Shown: positions 9,849 to 21,083, numbered from the stretch's first letter. The stretch: DNA of 64,000 bases from Tidjanibacter sp. (GCA_017936005.1 JAGBGK010000020.1:25719-89718); one strand, 5' to 3'. Translations and numbers: made by a program. The notes: generated by a model not told the origin, from the letters alone.

Positions 9849-9942
9849 TAAACGTCAAAAATAACAACAGACACTGCGACCTTTCGGGACCACCATTGCA
9901 CTCCATTTGTGCATTCATCGGATATTTTTCACAAATCGTCAT
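9841..9942 (-). CDS. Putative 33-residue pyr leader peptide
   Basis: An ATG at 9942-9940, about 22 bases after the predicted transcript start, opens a 33-codon frame that ends with TAA inside the terminator stem. The last third is U-rich in the RNA (codons tgt ctg ttg tta ttt ttg acg ttt). This matches the plan of the E. coli pyrBI leader, where UTP shortage stalls RNA polymerase in a U-rich stretch and the trailing ribosome blocks the hairpin. No clear Shine-Dalgarno is visible, which is usual in Bacteroidota. Translation is inferred, not shown. Confidence 0.5.
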   Translation of the reverse strand: MTICEKYPMNAQMECNGGPERSQCLLLFLTFRR

Positions 9943-9969
9943 ACCGTCTGTTTTGAACCAATTTGCTTG

Positions 9970-10000
9970 CAAAGATACAAAATTAATTTGGGATTTGAAA
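9970..10000 (-). promoter_or_regulatory. Predicted pyr operon promoter
   Basis: A Bacteroidota-type -7 box TATCTTTG (9977-9970) lies 19 bases from a TTTC that stands for the -33 TTTG. The predicted start is near 9964, giving a leader of about 180 bases before pyrC. Confidence 0.6.
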
Positions 10001-10032
10001 ATTGAAAAATGAAAATTATTATACTATTTTTG
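10001..10032 (+). promoter_or_regulatory. Predicted mutS promoter
   Basis: The -7 box TATTTTTG at 10025-10032 is preceded by ATTG at 10001-10004 with a 20-base spacer. It is divergent from the pyr promoter. A transcript starting near 10038 excludes the upstream ATG at 10009 and supports the GTG start of mutS at 10084. Confidence 0.5.
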
Positions 10033-10083
10033 TGGTTTAAAACGGTAAAAAACAAAACCTACCCACAAAATACCATTTCACTC

Positions 10084-12753
10084 GTGGCCAAACAACCAAA
10101 AGAGAAGAAAGAGACACCTTTGATGCAGCAATACTACGGCATCAAAGCCGCCCACCCCGACGCAATTCTACTATTCAGGGTTGGCGATTTCTATGAAACC
10201 TACGGAGAGGATGCACCCATTGCAGCATCCATCCTCGGCATCGCACTCACCCGCAAGTCAAATGCAGGTGGCTTTATTGATATGGCAGGTTTTCCCTACC
10301 ACGCCATTGGCACCTACCTACCCAAGCTTGTGCGTGCAGGTCGCAGGGTGGCGGTGTGTGAGCAGTTGGAGGACCCCAAGAGTGTAAAGGGTATCGTAAA
10401 GCGTGGTGTAGTGGAGTTGGTAACCCCGGGTGTTGTAATGGACGAAAATGTACTCTCGGCCAAAGAGAACATTTTTCTTGCCGCCATACACTTTGGCGAA
10501 AAGGTCAATGGTATCGCCTTTCTGGACCTATCCACAGGCGAATTCTATGTAGCCGAGGGCAACGACTCCTACACCGACAAACTCATCAGTAACTTCTCCC
10601 CCAGAGAGATTATCTATCAGCGTGGCTACGAAGAACGCTTTGCACAAGCCATAAGCGGACGCAACTACACCTATCGCCTCGACGGGTGGGTTTTTAATGC
10701 CGAAATCAACCGCACAAAGCTGTGTACTCAATTTGGTGTGAAGTCGCTCAAAGGCTTTGGCATTGAGCGTATGACGGCGGGTATTACCGCTGCGGGCGCA
10801 GTTCTCTACTACCTCGACTACACCGAGCACAAAGAGGTTGCCCACCTGAAAAGCATCTCCCGCATTGATGCCGACAGGTATGTGTGGATTGACCGCTTCA
10901 CCATCCGCAACCTCGAACTTCTCGGAGCCAATAATGCGATTGGCAAAGGTGGTTTTGCGGAGGCCATAGACCGCACCTCTACCCCTATGGGTGGCCGTTT
11001 GTTGAAGCATTGGATAACGATGCCCATCAAGGACACCGACAAACTCAATGCAAGGCTCAATGTGGTGGAGGCCCTCAAAGAGGACACCTCACTGCGTGAG
11101 TCTGTGGTGGAGTCGCTAGCGCAAATCAGCGACTTGGAGCGAATTGCGGCACGCATCGCAACCCGCAAAATCCTCCCCCGTGAGGTCATTTCGCTTGCCC
11201 ACTCTTTGGCAGCCATTGAGCAGTTGCAGATAGTTCTCAACGAGAGCGAATGTGGTCAACTCCAAGAGGTGACCGCAAAACTCAACTCATTGGCAGACCA
11301 GCGCGCACACATCGGGCGCACCCTCTACCCCGATCCACAGACCAACCAGATACAAAAAGGTGGCGTCATTGCCGACGGCGTGGACCTCGAATTGGACGAC
11401 CTAAGGAGTATATCACTGCGTGGTAAAGACCGCATTGCCGAGATTCAGCAACACGAGAGCGCACGCACAGGTATCCCCTCGCTGCGAGTGAGTTACAACA
11501 ATGTCTTTGGCTACTATATTGAGGTGCGCAACACCCACAAGGACAAAGTGCCTGCCGAGTGGATACGCAAACAAACCCTCGCCAATGCCGAGCGATACAT
11601 CACCGAAGAGCTCAAAGTGTATGAGGAGAAGGTGCTCGGTGCCGAGGAGCGCATTTTGGCAATAGAGATGCGTATTTGGGAGGAGTTAACCAACTACCTC
11701 GCCGCCACCCTACCCGAACTCCAACGCAACGCTGCCCTCATCGCAAGGCTCGACTGCCTTGCATCCTTTGCGGAGATTGCCGTTGAGAGGGGCTATTGCC
11801 GTCCGGAGGTGAGCGAGGATAATGTTATCGATATTCGCGATGGCCGCCACCCCGTGATTGAGATGAACCTTCCCGTTGGCGAGGCCTACATACCCAATGA
11901 TGTCTATCTGGACGACGAGAGTCAGCAGATAATGATGATTACCGGCCCGAATATGTCGGGTAAGAGTGCACTGTTGCGACAAACCGCCCTCATTGTGCTG
12001 ATGGCCCAGATGGGCTCGTTTGTGCCGGCAAGCAGTGCACACATTGGCGTTGTGGACAAGATATTTACCCGTGTGGGTGCCAGCGACAATATTTCGCAGG
12101 GCGAGAGTACCTTTATGGTGGAGATGTTGGAGTCGGCCGCCATTCTCAACAACGTAACCTCACGCAGCCTTGTGCTGTTGGACGAGATTGGCCGTGGTAC
12201 GAGTACCTACGATGGTATTTCGATTGCGTGGGCGATGGTTGAGTGGCTGCACAACAACCCCCGAGCGAAGGCCAAAACGCTCTTTGCCACCCACTACCAC
12301 GAACTCAACCAGATGGAGGAGAGCCTCGCAAGGGTTAAGAACTACAATGTGTCGGTTAAGGAGGTAAACCGCACAGTGTTGTTTTTGAGAAAGTTACAAC
12401 GTGGAGGCACGGACAATTCGTTTGGTATCCACGTTGCCAAGTTGGCCGGTATGCCGAGCAAGGTTGTGGAGCGTGCCGACGAGATTTTGGCCATATTGGT
12501 AGCCTCCCACGCCGACGACTCGCTGGCGGTGGAAGAGTCGGCCGGCAAGAAGGGTAAGGGTGGTAAGGCTTCGCCCAAAGTTAAGCCCGTGCAGACCTCG
12601 CCACAGATGGGTATGCAGTTGAGTATGTTCCAATTGGAAGACCCCGTATTGGTGCAGATTAGGGACCAAATCAGGGATATCGACATCAACAACCTCACCC
12701 CTCTCGAAGCCCTCACAACGCTCAACGAGATAAAAAAGATTTCGGGACTTTAA
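10084..12753 (+). CDS. mutS: DNA mismatch repair protein MutS
   Basis: This 889-residue ATPase recognises mismatches and recruits MutL. I chose the GTG at 10084, not the ATG at 10009, because the predicted promoter lies between them and because this start places the mismatch-probing Phe-x-Glu motif (GDFYE) at Phe36 and Glu38, the numbering of E. coli MutS. The Walker A motif GPNMSGKS is at about 621-628, followed by LLDEIGRGTSTYDG and ATHYHEL. The C-terminal segment (about residue 800 on) is a Lys/Pro-rich linker and a terminal helix like the E. coli tetramerisation region. It is transcribed alone, divergently from the pyr operon. Confidence 0.96.
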   Translation: MAKQPKEKKETPLMQQYYGIKAAHPDAILLFRVGDFYETYGEDAPIAASILGIALTRKSNAGGFIDMAGFPYHAIGTYLPKLVRAGRRVAVCEQLEDPKSVKGIVKRGVVELVTPGVVMDENVLSAKENIFLAAIHFGEKVNGIAFLDLSTGEFYVAEGNDSYTDKLISNFSPREIIYQRGYEERFAQAISGRNYTYRLDGWVFNAEINRTKLCTQFGVKSLKGFGIERMTAGITAAGAVLYYLDYTEHKEVAHLKSISRIDADRYVWIDRFTIRNLELLGANNAIGKGGFAEAIDRTSTPMGGRLLKHWITMPIKDTDKLNARLNVVEALKEDTSLRESVVESLAQISDLERIAARIATRKILPREVISLAHSLAAIEQLQIVLNESECGQLQEVTAKLNSLADQRAHIGRTLYPDPQTNQIQKGGVIADGVDLELDDLRSISLRGKDRIAEIQQHESARTGIPSLRVSYNNVFGYYIEVRNTHKDKVPAEWIRKQTLANAERYITEELKVYEEKVLGAEERILAIEMRIWEELTNYLAATLPELQRNAALIARLDCLASFAEIAVERGYCRPEVSEDNVIDIRDGRHPVIEMNLPVGEAYIPNDVYLDDESQQIMMITGPNMSGKSALLRQTALIVLMAQMGSFVPASSAHIGVVDKIFTRVGASDNISQGESTFMVEMLESAAILNNVTSRSLVLLDEIGRGTSTYDGISIAWAMVEWLHNNPRAKAKTLFATHYHELNQMEESLARVKNYNVSVKEVNRTVLFLRKLQRGGTDNSFGIHVAKLAGMPSKVVERADEILAILVASHADDSLAVEESAGKKGKGGKASPKVKPVQTSPQMGMQLSMFQLEDPVLVQIRDQIRDIDINNLTPLEALTTLNEIKKISGL

Positions 12754-12797
12754 GCACAACACCATTATTGGCCTACGGCTAATCACAAATCGCAAGC

Positions 12798-12841
12798 AAC
12801 ACAAATCACGGGTAACGAAGACGTTACCCGTGATTTGTGTT
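12798..12841. terminator. 20-bp perfect inverted repeat between convergent genes
   Basis: Arms 12798-12817 and 12822-12841 are perfectly complementary around a four-base loop (AAGA). The repeat lies between the convergent mutS and the gene ending at 12873. There is no clear T-run on either side, so it may be a bidirectional terminator that depends on the strong stem. Confidence 0.6.
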
Positions 12842-12872
12842 AAGGGAGATATTATATCGTGTTGTGGTTGGT

Positions 12873-13346
12873 TTAGAAATAGAGACCAAAACCGATCTGC
12901 ATTGCGCTACGCTCGCCACGCAACGAATAGCCCACCGACAGCGATGCACGGCCCATATCCAAACCTACCGCAGGAGTCAATCCATAGTTGGGTTTGCCGG
13001 CAGTGAGGTCGATGTATTGAGTGGCCTTAACATCCACAAAGGGGCTAACCTTTGCATTGAGCATACTCCACCTTGCATTTACGAAAAGCGAGGGAACATA
13101 GTGAACATCGCTCTCCGACACCTTCCCAAACCACTCTGCACCGAAGCCGGCACCACCACCGAGATAGAGGCCATTACCAAAGGCCCAGCCGTGAGATGTG
13201 GTGATGTGAAACATATTTACGTCGGCAGCTGTGAGTTGCACATCAGCTGCGTAACCCTTATTGAAATGGAGGTTTACATTCTCACCTGCAAATGTCTGTG
13301 TTGCAAAGCCGAGTACGGCCATTGCCATAATCAAAATCTTTTTCAT
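12873..13346 (-). CDS. Small predicted outer-membrane beta-barrel protein
   Basis: I do not recognise a named family. The 157-residue product has a signal peptide (cleavage likely after ATQTFA), then alternating strands rich in Gly and aromatic residues and a final Phe (FGLYF), the usual end signal for outer-membrane barrels. Its size suits an eight-stranded barrel of the OmpW/OmpX class. It is a single gene, convergent with mutS. Confidence 0.65.
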   Translation of the reverse strand: MKKILIMAMAVLGFATQTFAGENVNLHFNKGYAADVQLTAADVNMFHITTSHGWAFGNGLYLGGGAGFGAEWFGKVSESDVHYVPSLFVNARWSMLNAKVSPFVDVKATQYIDLTAGKPNYGLTPAVGLDMGRASLSVGYSLRGERSAMQIGFGLYF

Positions 13347-13418
13347 AGTTGTTCTGTTTTTTGGGGAAATTAATAATTCAAATATTGGTTGAAATTATGT
13401 GTTTGGTTGGGATTGGAA

Positions 13419-13628
13419 CTATTTCTCGGGGTTAACGTCGTTGCCCTGCTCGTCCTCTCCCACCCTTTCGAGGAAACGCTCCACAAAGCCGTTTTCGATT
13501 TTCTTGTAGCCGCCAACGACACCTTTTTCGATTGCCTTGTAGCCACCCACAACGCCATTCTCAATCTTCTTGTAACCGTTCACGACAGCCTCACCCACTT
13601 TGCCGGTTTTCAATTTGTACTCTGCCAT
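13419..13628 (-). CDS. Small protein built of tandem GYKKIENGVV repeats
   Basis: This 69-residue protein has no signal peptide. From residue 14 it consists of imperfect ten- to eleven-residue repeats (VVNGYKKIENG, VVGGYKAIEKG, VVGGYKKIENG) and it ends in FVERFLERVGEDE and an acidic tail. I have seen similar short repeat proteins in gut bacteria but know no function. It is divergent from the AraC-type regulator gene at 13833, and direct repeats lie between the two. The upstream box CACCTTTG is one mismatch from the -7 consensus. Confidence 0.75.
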   Translation of the reverse strand: MAEYKLKTGKVGEAVVNGYKKIENGVVGGYKAIEKGVVGGYKKIENGFVERFLERVGEDEQGNDVNPEK

Positions 13629-13698
13629 AATTTTCTCTTGTTTGAATTGTTGTTATTTGATTTTCACGGTGCAAAGGTGTAGCGTAATTTTGGCATAA

Positions 13699-13793
13699 AT
13701 TCCACCAAAAGACCAAAGTTTTAGCCACTTTTCCACCAAAACACCACTCCGTGGCGACAAATGGGAAAATTGTTTATACCTTTGTTCCACCAA
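13699..13793. repeat. Three TTCCACCAA direct repeats in a divergent intergenic region
   Basis: TTCCACCAAAA occurs near 13700-13710 and 13731-13741, and TTCCACCAA at 13785-13793. They lie between the divergent repeat-protein gene and the AraC-family gene. The last copy overlaps the predicted start of the AraC transcript, so they could be binding sites for that regulator. Confidence 0.45.
13777..13784 (+). promoter_or_regulatory. Predicted promoter -7 box of the AraC-family gene
   Basis: TACCTTTG matches TAnnTTTG. No good -33 TTTG is visible at the right distance. The start would be near 13791, about 40 bases before the chosen ATG at 13833. Confidence 0.5.
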
Positions 13794-13832
13794 CAACCAA
13801 ACAGCATTTTGAAACAAATCACATTTTCGGCT

Positions 13833-14717
13833 ATGAATCAGCAACAAAAAATACCCTATCTGGAATGGCAAGATCGTTTGAGCGAAATCACCTCCAACGA
13901 TATGCGCATAGGCAAGGACCTTCTACTAATCAGTGGCAAGACCGCCAACGATATGAAACACGGAGCATTCCGCACAGATGTAACAACCGCCATCATCTAC
14001 CTACAAGGCAGCGTAAGTTTTCGTGTGAATATGCGTGAGTTCAAGGCGCAAGCTCCTTGTATGGTTCTAATGCCTGCCGATGCTATCATTGAGTGTCTTG
14101 AAGTATCAGACAATGCAATCACTCGTATTATTGTGATGTCGAGGACATTTTCCGACAACATATTCTCGGCCCAAAACAACATTCTACCACTCTACAAACA
14201 CATTGTAGATAATCCTGTCATTGATCTCAGAGGTGAGGAGGATGCGTTGACAACATTCTATATGATGCTCAAAAACCTCATTCGCAACTCACAAAGTCCT
14301 TGGCGTTTGGAGGCTGCACGCCACCTCACACTCGCACTATTCTATGCCTACTCGGGAGGCAAACACGGTGCTGCGCCCACTTCGAACAAGGAGCGCAAAG
14401 ATGAAATCTACACACACTTTATTGAATTGCTACAAAAGCACTACAAGCAGGAGCGAGAGATTGGCTTCTATGCCGACAAGCTCTGCATCTCGCCCAAGTA
14501 CCTCTCCCGTATGGTCAAGGAGGCCTCGGGCCGTCTGGCCACGGAATGGATTGAGGATTATGTAATCACGGAGAGTAAAGCATTGCTTTCATCCACTTCG
14601 TTGAGCATACAACAAATAAGCAACACCCTAAACTTCCCCTCTCAGTCGCTCTTCGGAAAATACTTCAAGCGCATCACTGGGGTTACCCCTCGCAACTACC
14701 GCAAGGGCGATTTGTAG
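13833..14717 (+). CDS. AraC family transcriptional regulator
   Basis: This 294-residue cytosolic regulator has an N-terminal cupin-like sensing domain (about 1-170) and a C-terminal double helix-turn-helix DNA-binding domain (about 195-290). The C-terminal signature is seen as ISPKYLSRMVKEASG followed by SIQQISNTLNFPSQSLFGKYFKRITGVTPRNYR. I start at the ATG at 13833 because the predicted promoter lies inside the longer frame that begins at 13761. Its target is unknown. The divergent repeat-protein gene and shared direct repeats make that gene one candidate. Confidence 0.88.
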   Translation: MNQQQKIPYLEWQDRLSEITSNDMRIGKDLLLISGKTANDMKHGAFRTDVTTAIIYLQGSVSFRVNMREFKAQAPCMVLMPADAIIECLEVSDNAITRIIVMSRTFSDNIFSAQNNILPLYKHIVDNPVIDLRGEEDALTTFYMMLKNLIRNSQSPWRLEAARHLTLALFYAYSGGKHGAAPTSNKERKDEIYTHFIELLQKHYKQEREIGFYADKLCISPKYLSRMVKEASGRLATEWIEDYVITESKALLSSTSLSIQQISNTLNFPSQSLFGKYFKRITGVTPRNYRKGDL

Positions 14718-14752
14718 GCCAATAGAGAGATTTATAATGTCATAGAACAAAT

Positions 14753-14786
14753 AAAACACCCCGCCGAATTTCGGCGGGGTGTTTTG
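14753..14786. terminator. Bidirectional intrinsic terminator
   Basis: AAAACACCCCGCCG pairs with CGGCGGGGTGTTTT around AATT. The stem has A/T ends on both sides and lies between the convergent AraC-family gene and yidC, so it can serve both strands. Confidence 0.85.
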
Positions 14787-14792
14787 ATTTGG

Positions 14793-16787
14793 TTATCGTT
14801 TCGAGGAACGCTGGCGTTTCTCCTGTTCACGAATCATTGCTTGTTGTTGACGCTGTGCCTCCTCCAAGCGAAGTTGCCATTTGCTCTTCTTCTTGGGTTT
14901 CTTGGCATTGGCAACCATCTTCGCACGCAGTTTCTCGTCCGTAACCGTCAGGCGGATGGCGTAGGTCTGAACGATGGTAACCATCTGCGAGAGGAAGTAG
15001 TAGTAGCACAAACCACTCGCATAGTTGTTCATCCACATCAGCATCATAATAGGCATCATCCACACCGTCATAAACTTCATACCGGCCATCTGGGGACCTG
15101 CACTTGCGGTTTGCTCATAGTTAATCTTCGAGTAGATGAAGAGCGTAGCCGCCATAATGAGTGCAAAGAGGCTGACGTGGTCGCCATACCACGGAATGTT
15201 GAAAGGCAAGTTCAGCACGCTATCGTAGGTCGAAAGGTCCTCGGCCCACAAGAATTTCTCGCCACGCAACTCGATAGAGGTGGGGAAGAAACGGAACATT
15301 GCAATAAGAATAGGCATCTGGATAAGCATCGGGAGGCAACCACCCATAGGGCTTACACCATATTTCTTATAGAGTTCCATTGTAGCCTGCTGGCTCTTCA
15401 TCATCTCGTTCTGGTCGGTCTGGGCCTTGGGATACTTGGCCTGAATGGCCGACAACTCGGGTTTGAGAGCCCTCATCTTGGCCGACGAGAGGTAGGACTT
15501 ATAGGTCAAGGGGAAGATAAGGAGCTTGATGAACAAAGTGAGCAACAGGATGATAAGACCGTAGCTACCAATATATTTGCTCAAAAAGTCGAACACGGGG
15601 ATTACAATCCACCTATTCACCCAGCTCACAAGTTTACCACCCAACTGCACAATCTTCTCCAAGCCCAAGTCATACTCTTTCAACAGCGAGAACTTGTTGG
15701 GACCAAAGTAGAACTTGAAGTTGTAGGTCTCCTTGTTATCATCAAATGGTACGCTCACCGAAGCCTTGTAGTCCTTGATGTAGCCACTGCCGGGTTTGTA
15801 GGTATCGAAGCCGAGTTGACCATTGCTGAAACCCTCGGGGGCAATCATAATCGACGAGAAGAACTGCTGCTGGAAAGCAAACCACTCAAACTCGGTGGTG
15901 ATGTTTTTGCTCTTGCTACCGCCACCGCCACGTTTGCCAATCTCGGCAATACCGAGTTTCTCCACCTTCCTATCCTCGGGGAAGCGATACGAGAGAGTGG
16001 TGTACATATTCTCGTTCTTATATCCCTTCTCGTTCTGATAGGAAGTGTTGTTCCAAGTGATGTCGAATGCGGGCACGGTCTGCATCCACTGGCTCATACC
16101 CACAAACCTCACGTCATAATCGACCATATAGTCGTTGGGGCGCAAAGTGTAAATCATCTGCAACGCTGCACCCTCACCCATAGGCAGGCTCATAACCAAT
16201 CGCTGCAACACCTCGCCATTCTCACCCACAATGCTCTGCACGCCCTCGGTGCTAAAATAGTAGCCCTCAGTGTTGATTTTCGACTCGTTGTAACCCTTAC
16301 GCAGATAGAAGCCCACATCAAACTTTGCACTCTCGGGAACGAACATTTTCACCTGCTCGCCATTGCCATCCTTTGCATATTTCTTGTAGTCTTTGAGGGT
16401 CACGTCGCTAATCTTTGCACCCAGAGAGGATACACTCATCGAGAGAACCTCATTCTCCAAAGTGTACACTTGTGCCTCGCCGTGCATTGCATCCACGAGT
16501 TCCGAGCCAAAGTTTTTGGCCAACTCCTCCTCAAAGCGAAGTTGGTTTTGGGCTGTGATCGCGGCAATAGCCTCTGCTCTCTTCTGCTCGTCGTTAATCT
16601 TCTCTGCAACCTCGTGCAGATACTTTTCGGGGTGTTCGGCTCTGTCTATCGAGTCGGCCACAAAAAGTGCCCTCTGCTCGGCAAAATACGCCTCATTTGC
16701 TTTCTCCTGCTGTTCGCCAAGGTACCAACTGTAACCAAACAGAATGATACCCATAAGGACAAAGCCGATAATACTCTTTTTATCCAT
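14793..16787 (-). CDS. yidC: Membrane protein insertase YidC
   Basis: This 664-residue inner-membrane insertase helps Sec-dependent and independent proteins into the membrane. It has an N-terminal signal-anchor (IIGFVLMGIILFGYSWYLG), a large periplasmic beta-sandwich domain (about 40-370) and the C-terminal 60KD_IMP core with several membrane segments, beginning near the YGLIILLLTLFIKLLIFP helix. The tail is very basic (QRQQQAMIREQEKRQR), as expected for ribosome contact. It follows pyrG by 42 bp on the same strand and is the last gene before the terminator. Confidence 0.95.
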   Translation of the reverse strand: MDKKSIIGFVLMGIILFGYSWYLGEQQEKANEAYFAEQRALFVADSIDRAEHPEKYLHEVAEKINDEQKRAEAIAAITAQNQLRFEEELAKNFGSELVDAMHGEAQVYTLENEVLSMSVSSLGAKISDVTLKDYKKYAKDGNGEQVKMFVPESAKFDVGFYLRKGYNESKINTEGYYFSTEGVQSIVGENGEVLQRLVMSLPMGEGAALQMIYTLRPNDYMVDYDVRFVGMSQWMQTVPAFDITWNNTSYQNEKGYKNENMYTTLSYRFPEDRKVEKLGIAEIGKRGGGGSKSKNITTEFEWFAFQQQFFSSIMIAPEGFSNGQLGFDTYKPGSGYIKDYKASVSVPFDDNKETYNFKFYFGPNKFSLLKEYDLGLEKIVQLGGKLVSWVNRWIVIPVFDFLSKYIGSYGLIILLLTLFIKLLIFPLTYKSYLSSAKMRALKPELSAIQAKYPKAQTDQNEMMKSQQATMELYKKYGVSPMGGCLPMLIQMPILIAMFRFFPTSIELRGEKFLWAEDLSTYDSVLNLPFNIPWYGDHVSLFALIMAATLFIYSKINYEQTASAGPQMAGMKFMTVWMMPIMMLMWMNNYASGLCYYYFLSQMVTIVQTYAIRLTVTDEKLRAKMVANAKKPKKKSKWQLRLEEAQRQQQAMIREQEKRQRSSKR

Positions 16788-16829
16788 TCTTTTCTTTTTA
16801 CTTTCTTTTTATTTTGTGATTCTTTCTGA

Positions 16830-19003
<2,174 letters not shown>

Positions 19004-19021
19004 ATAATAAGTTCAAGATTA

Positions 19022-20995
19022 TTACTCTTCCTGCTGCTGGCGGTCGATGAGGTTGATTTTCTCGATGGTCTCGGCCATCTCTGCCTTGGCCTTGTCGATT
19101 TTGTTCTGCACATCACGAATGAGTGCCTCGGCACCCTTCGAGTGGGCAAAGAAACCGATGTTATTCTCCAAGGTAGCAATGTCGCTCTCCAACTGTTTAA
19201 CCTTGTTGTAGAGCCTATCACGCTCGTTGCGCAACTTACCGCTATTGCCCTTCATTGCGCTCACCTTATTGCGGAAACGCTCGGCATTGCGCTCCCTATC
19301 GCCACTGCGCAACTCGGCAAACAAGCGGTCAATGGCAGCCTTATACCTCTTCTGCAAGGCATCTTTCTCCTTGATGGGCACAAAGCCAATCTCGTTCCAC
19401 CTGCGCTGGAACTCCTTGATGACCTCAAAGCCACCACCTGCGAGAGTTGCAGCCTCAATCTCCTCCAAGAGAGCCTTCTTGTTTGCCAAATTCTCGGCGT
19501 GCTCGGCATCCACGCTACTGAAATGCTCGGCTTTGCGTGCGAAGAAGTAGTCGCAAGCAGCCCTAAACCTCTTCCACACAGCGTCCGAGTGCTTCCTTGC
19601 CACGGGGCCAATCTCCTTCCAGCGTTTCTGCAAACCGATGAGTTCGTCGGCCGTCTTCTTCCACTGCTCACTCTCTTTGAGGGCCTCGGCAGCCTCGCAA
19701 ATCTCCAACTTCATTTGGAGGTTGTGCTCCATCTCGGTCTTTATACCCTCGTAGAACGATTTCTTAATCTCAAAGAATTTGTCGCAAGCCGCACGGAAAC
19801 GCTCATAAATCTTGGTATTCTCTTTGCGGGGAGCAAAGCCGATGGTCTTCCAAACCTTCTGAATCTCAATGAGTTTTTCCGAAGCCTTATTCCACTCCTT
19901 GCGGGTGGTGATAACCTGCGTTGCCAACTCCTCGGCCTTCACACACAGCTCAGTTTTCAGGTCGAGGTTGCGTTTCTGCTCAGCCTTGATACCCTCAAAA
20001 TAGTCCTGGTGGGCTTTGTTGATACGCGAAGAAGCCTCCTTGAAACGCTCCCAAATGCTCTCCTTGAACTCCACAGCCACGGGGCCAATCTCCCTCCACT
20101 GCTCGTGCAAGTCCTGCAACTTGCGGAAAGCGGCCACAATCGAGCTATCCTCCACAAGTGCCTCGGCAGCCTCGCAGAGTTGCACCTTAGCCTCATAGTT
20201 ACGTTTGAGGTCCAAATCACGCAACTCTTTATTTATCTTGATGTAGTTGTAGAAATTCTCAACGTGGAGATTATAGGTTTCCCAAATCTCTTTCACATTA
20301 GCCTGTGGCACAACGCCCGTATCTTTCCAACGCTGCTGCAACTCACGGAAGGTCTGGAATGTGTGATTTACTGTTTCGTTGCTCTCAACAAGCTCTTTGA
20401 GTTCCTCAATAATCTGCAACTTCACTTTGAGGTTTTCCTCTTTGAGGCTCTCCAACGAAGCCATATATTCCTCACGACGTGTGCGATATACGCCAAAAAG
20501 TTCTTTCAAGCGTACCTCGTCACCATCAACTGCGGGCTGGAAATCCTCCACTGCACCACCCTCTTCCACGAAAGCCTTGCGTGCCGCATCAACTTCCGCA
20601 CGGTGGTGTTTGTAGAAGGCAACCTTCACAGCCTCCACATCGTAGCGCATATTCTGCACAGGTTTCTCTTCGAGCAGAGTGGCGAAGTAGTCAACCACTG
20701 CGCTCTTACTCATTGCGGCCAAGTCGGCCATCGAGTCGGCAATTCGGCTACTAACCTCCTCGCCATTCTCATCATTAATCTCATCATTTTCGAGCGAGAG
20801 TTCGGGCACATCGGCTGCAAGCACAGCCTCTTCCTCCTCGAAATCCACTCTCTCAACCACAGCCTCTACCTCCTCGGCAGGCTGTACTACATCAGCCACT
20901 GCAACCTCCGCTGCGGGCTCTTGGGTAGCAATTTTCACATCTTCGGCAACGCCGACTTGTTCCTCTGGAACAGGGTTTTGATTCTCGGTAGTCAT
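19022..20995 (-). CDS. DUF349 repeat protein
   Basis: This 657-residue cytosolic protein has an acidic, low-complexity N-terminus (about 1-90, rich in Glu, Val and Ala) and then five DUF349 helical repeats. The repeat core is recognised by its RW-x-x-G element: RWKDTG, QWREIG, VWKTIG, RWKEIG and RWNEIG. The C-terminal about 70 residues are predicted coiled coil. The family is widespread in Bacteroidetes, but I know of no defined biochemical role. A promoter with TACCTTTG lies 55 bp upstream. Confidence 0.88.
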   Translation of the reverse strand: MTTENQNPVPEEQVGVAEDVKIATQEPAAEVAVADVVQPAEEVEAVVERVDFEEEEAVLAADVPELSLENDEINDENGEEVSSRIADSMADLAAMSKSAVVDYFATLLEEKPVQNMRYDVEAVKVAFYKHHRAEVDAARKAFVEEGGAVEDFQPAVDGDEVRLKELFGVYRTRREEYMASLESLKEENLKVKLQIIEELKELVESNETVNHTFQTFRELQQRWKDTGVVPQANVKEIWETYNLHVENFYNYIKINKELRDLDLKRNYEAKVQLCEAAEALVEDSSIVAAFRKLQDLHEQWREIGPVAVEFKESIWERFKEASSRINKAHQDYFEGIKAEQKRNLDLKTELCVKAEELATQVITTRKEWNKASEKLIEIQKVWKTIGFAPRKENTKIYERFRAACDKFFEIKKSFYEGIKTEMEHNLQMKLEICEAAEALKESEQWKKTADELIGLQKRWKEIGPVARKHSDAVWKRFRAACDYFFARKAEHFSSVDAEHAENLANKKALLEEIEAATLAGGGFEVIKEFQRRWNEIGFVPIKEKDALQKRYKAAIDRLFAELRSGDRERNAERFRNKVSAMKGNSGKLRNERDRLYNKVKQLESDIATLENNIGFFAHSKGAEALIRDVQNKIDKAKAEMAETIEKINLIDRQQQEE

Positions 20996-21050
20996 ACTCG
21001 TAAAATTTTACGTTTCACACGATGTGCGCAACACGCACACATACAACCTA

Positions 21051-21083
21051 CAAAGGTAAATTCTTTTGTCTGATTTTCCAACC
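21051..21083 (-). promoter_or_regulatory. Predicted promoter of the DUF349-pyrG-yidC unit
   Basis: On the minus strand TTGG and TACCTTTG are separated by about 19 bases. The -7 box occupies 21058-21051. The rest of the 198-bp divergent region up to 21193 holds the promoter of the response regulator (possible weak box TACCTTTC at 21153-21160). Confidence 0.55.

Noticed and set aside
10009-10083. ATG at 10009 as the start of mutS
   Set aside because: The predicted promoter lies within this stretch, and the GTG at 10084 puts the mismatch-binding motif at its standard position.
14784-16829. 681-codon plus-strand frame opposite yidC
   Set aside because: It is a shadow of yidC with no family match and an odd His/Leu-rich composition. 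It also starts inside the upstream terminator region.
19142-21073. 643-codon plus-strand frame opposite the DUF349 gene
   Set aside because: It is Leu-rich antisense sequence with no domains; the five DUF349 repeats on the minus strand are clear.
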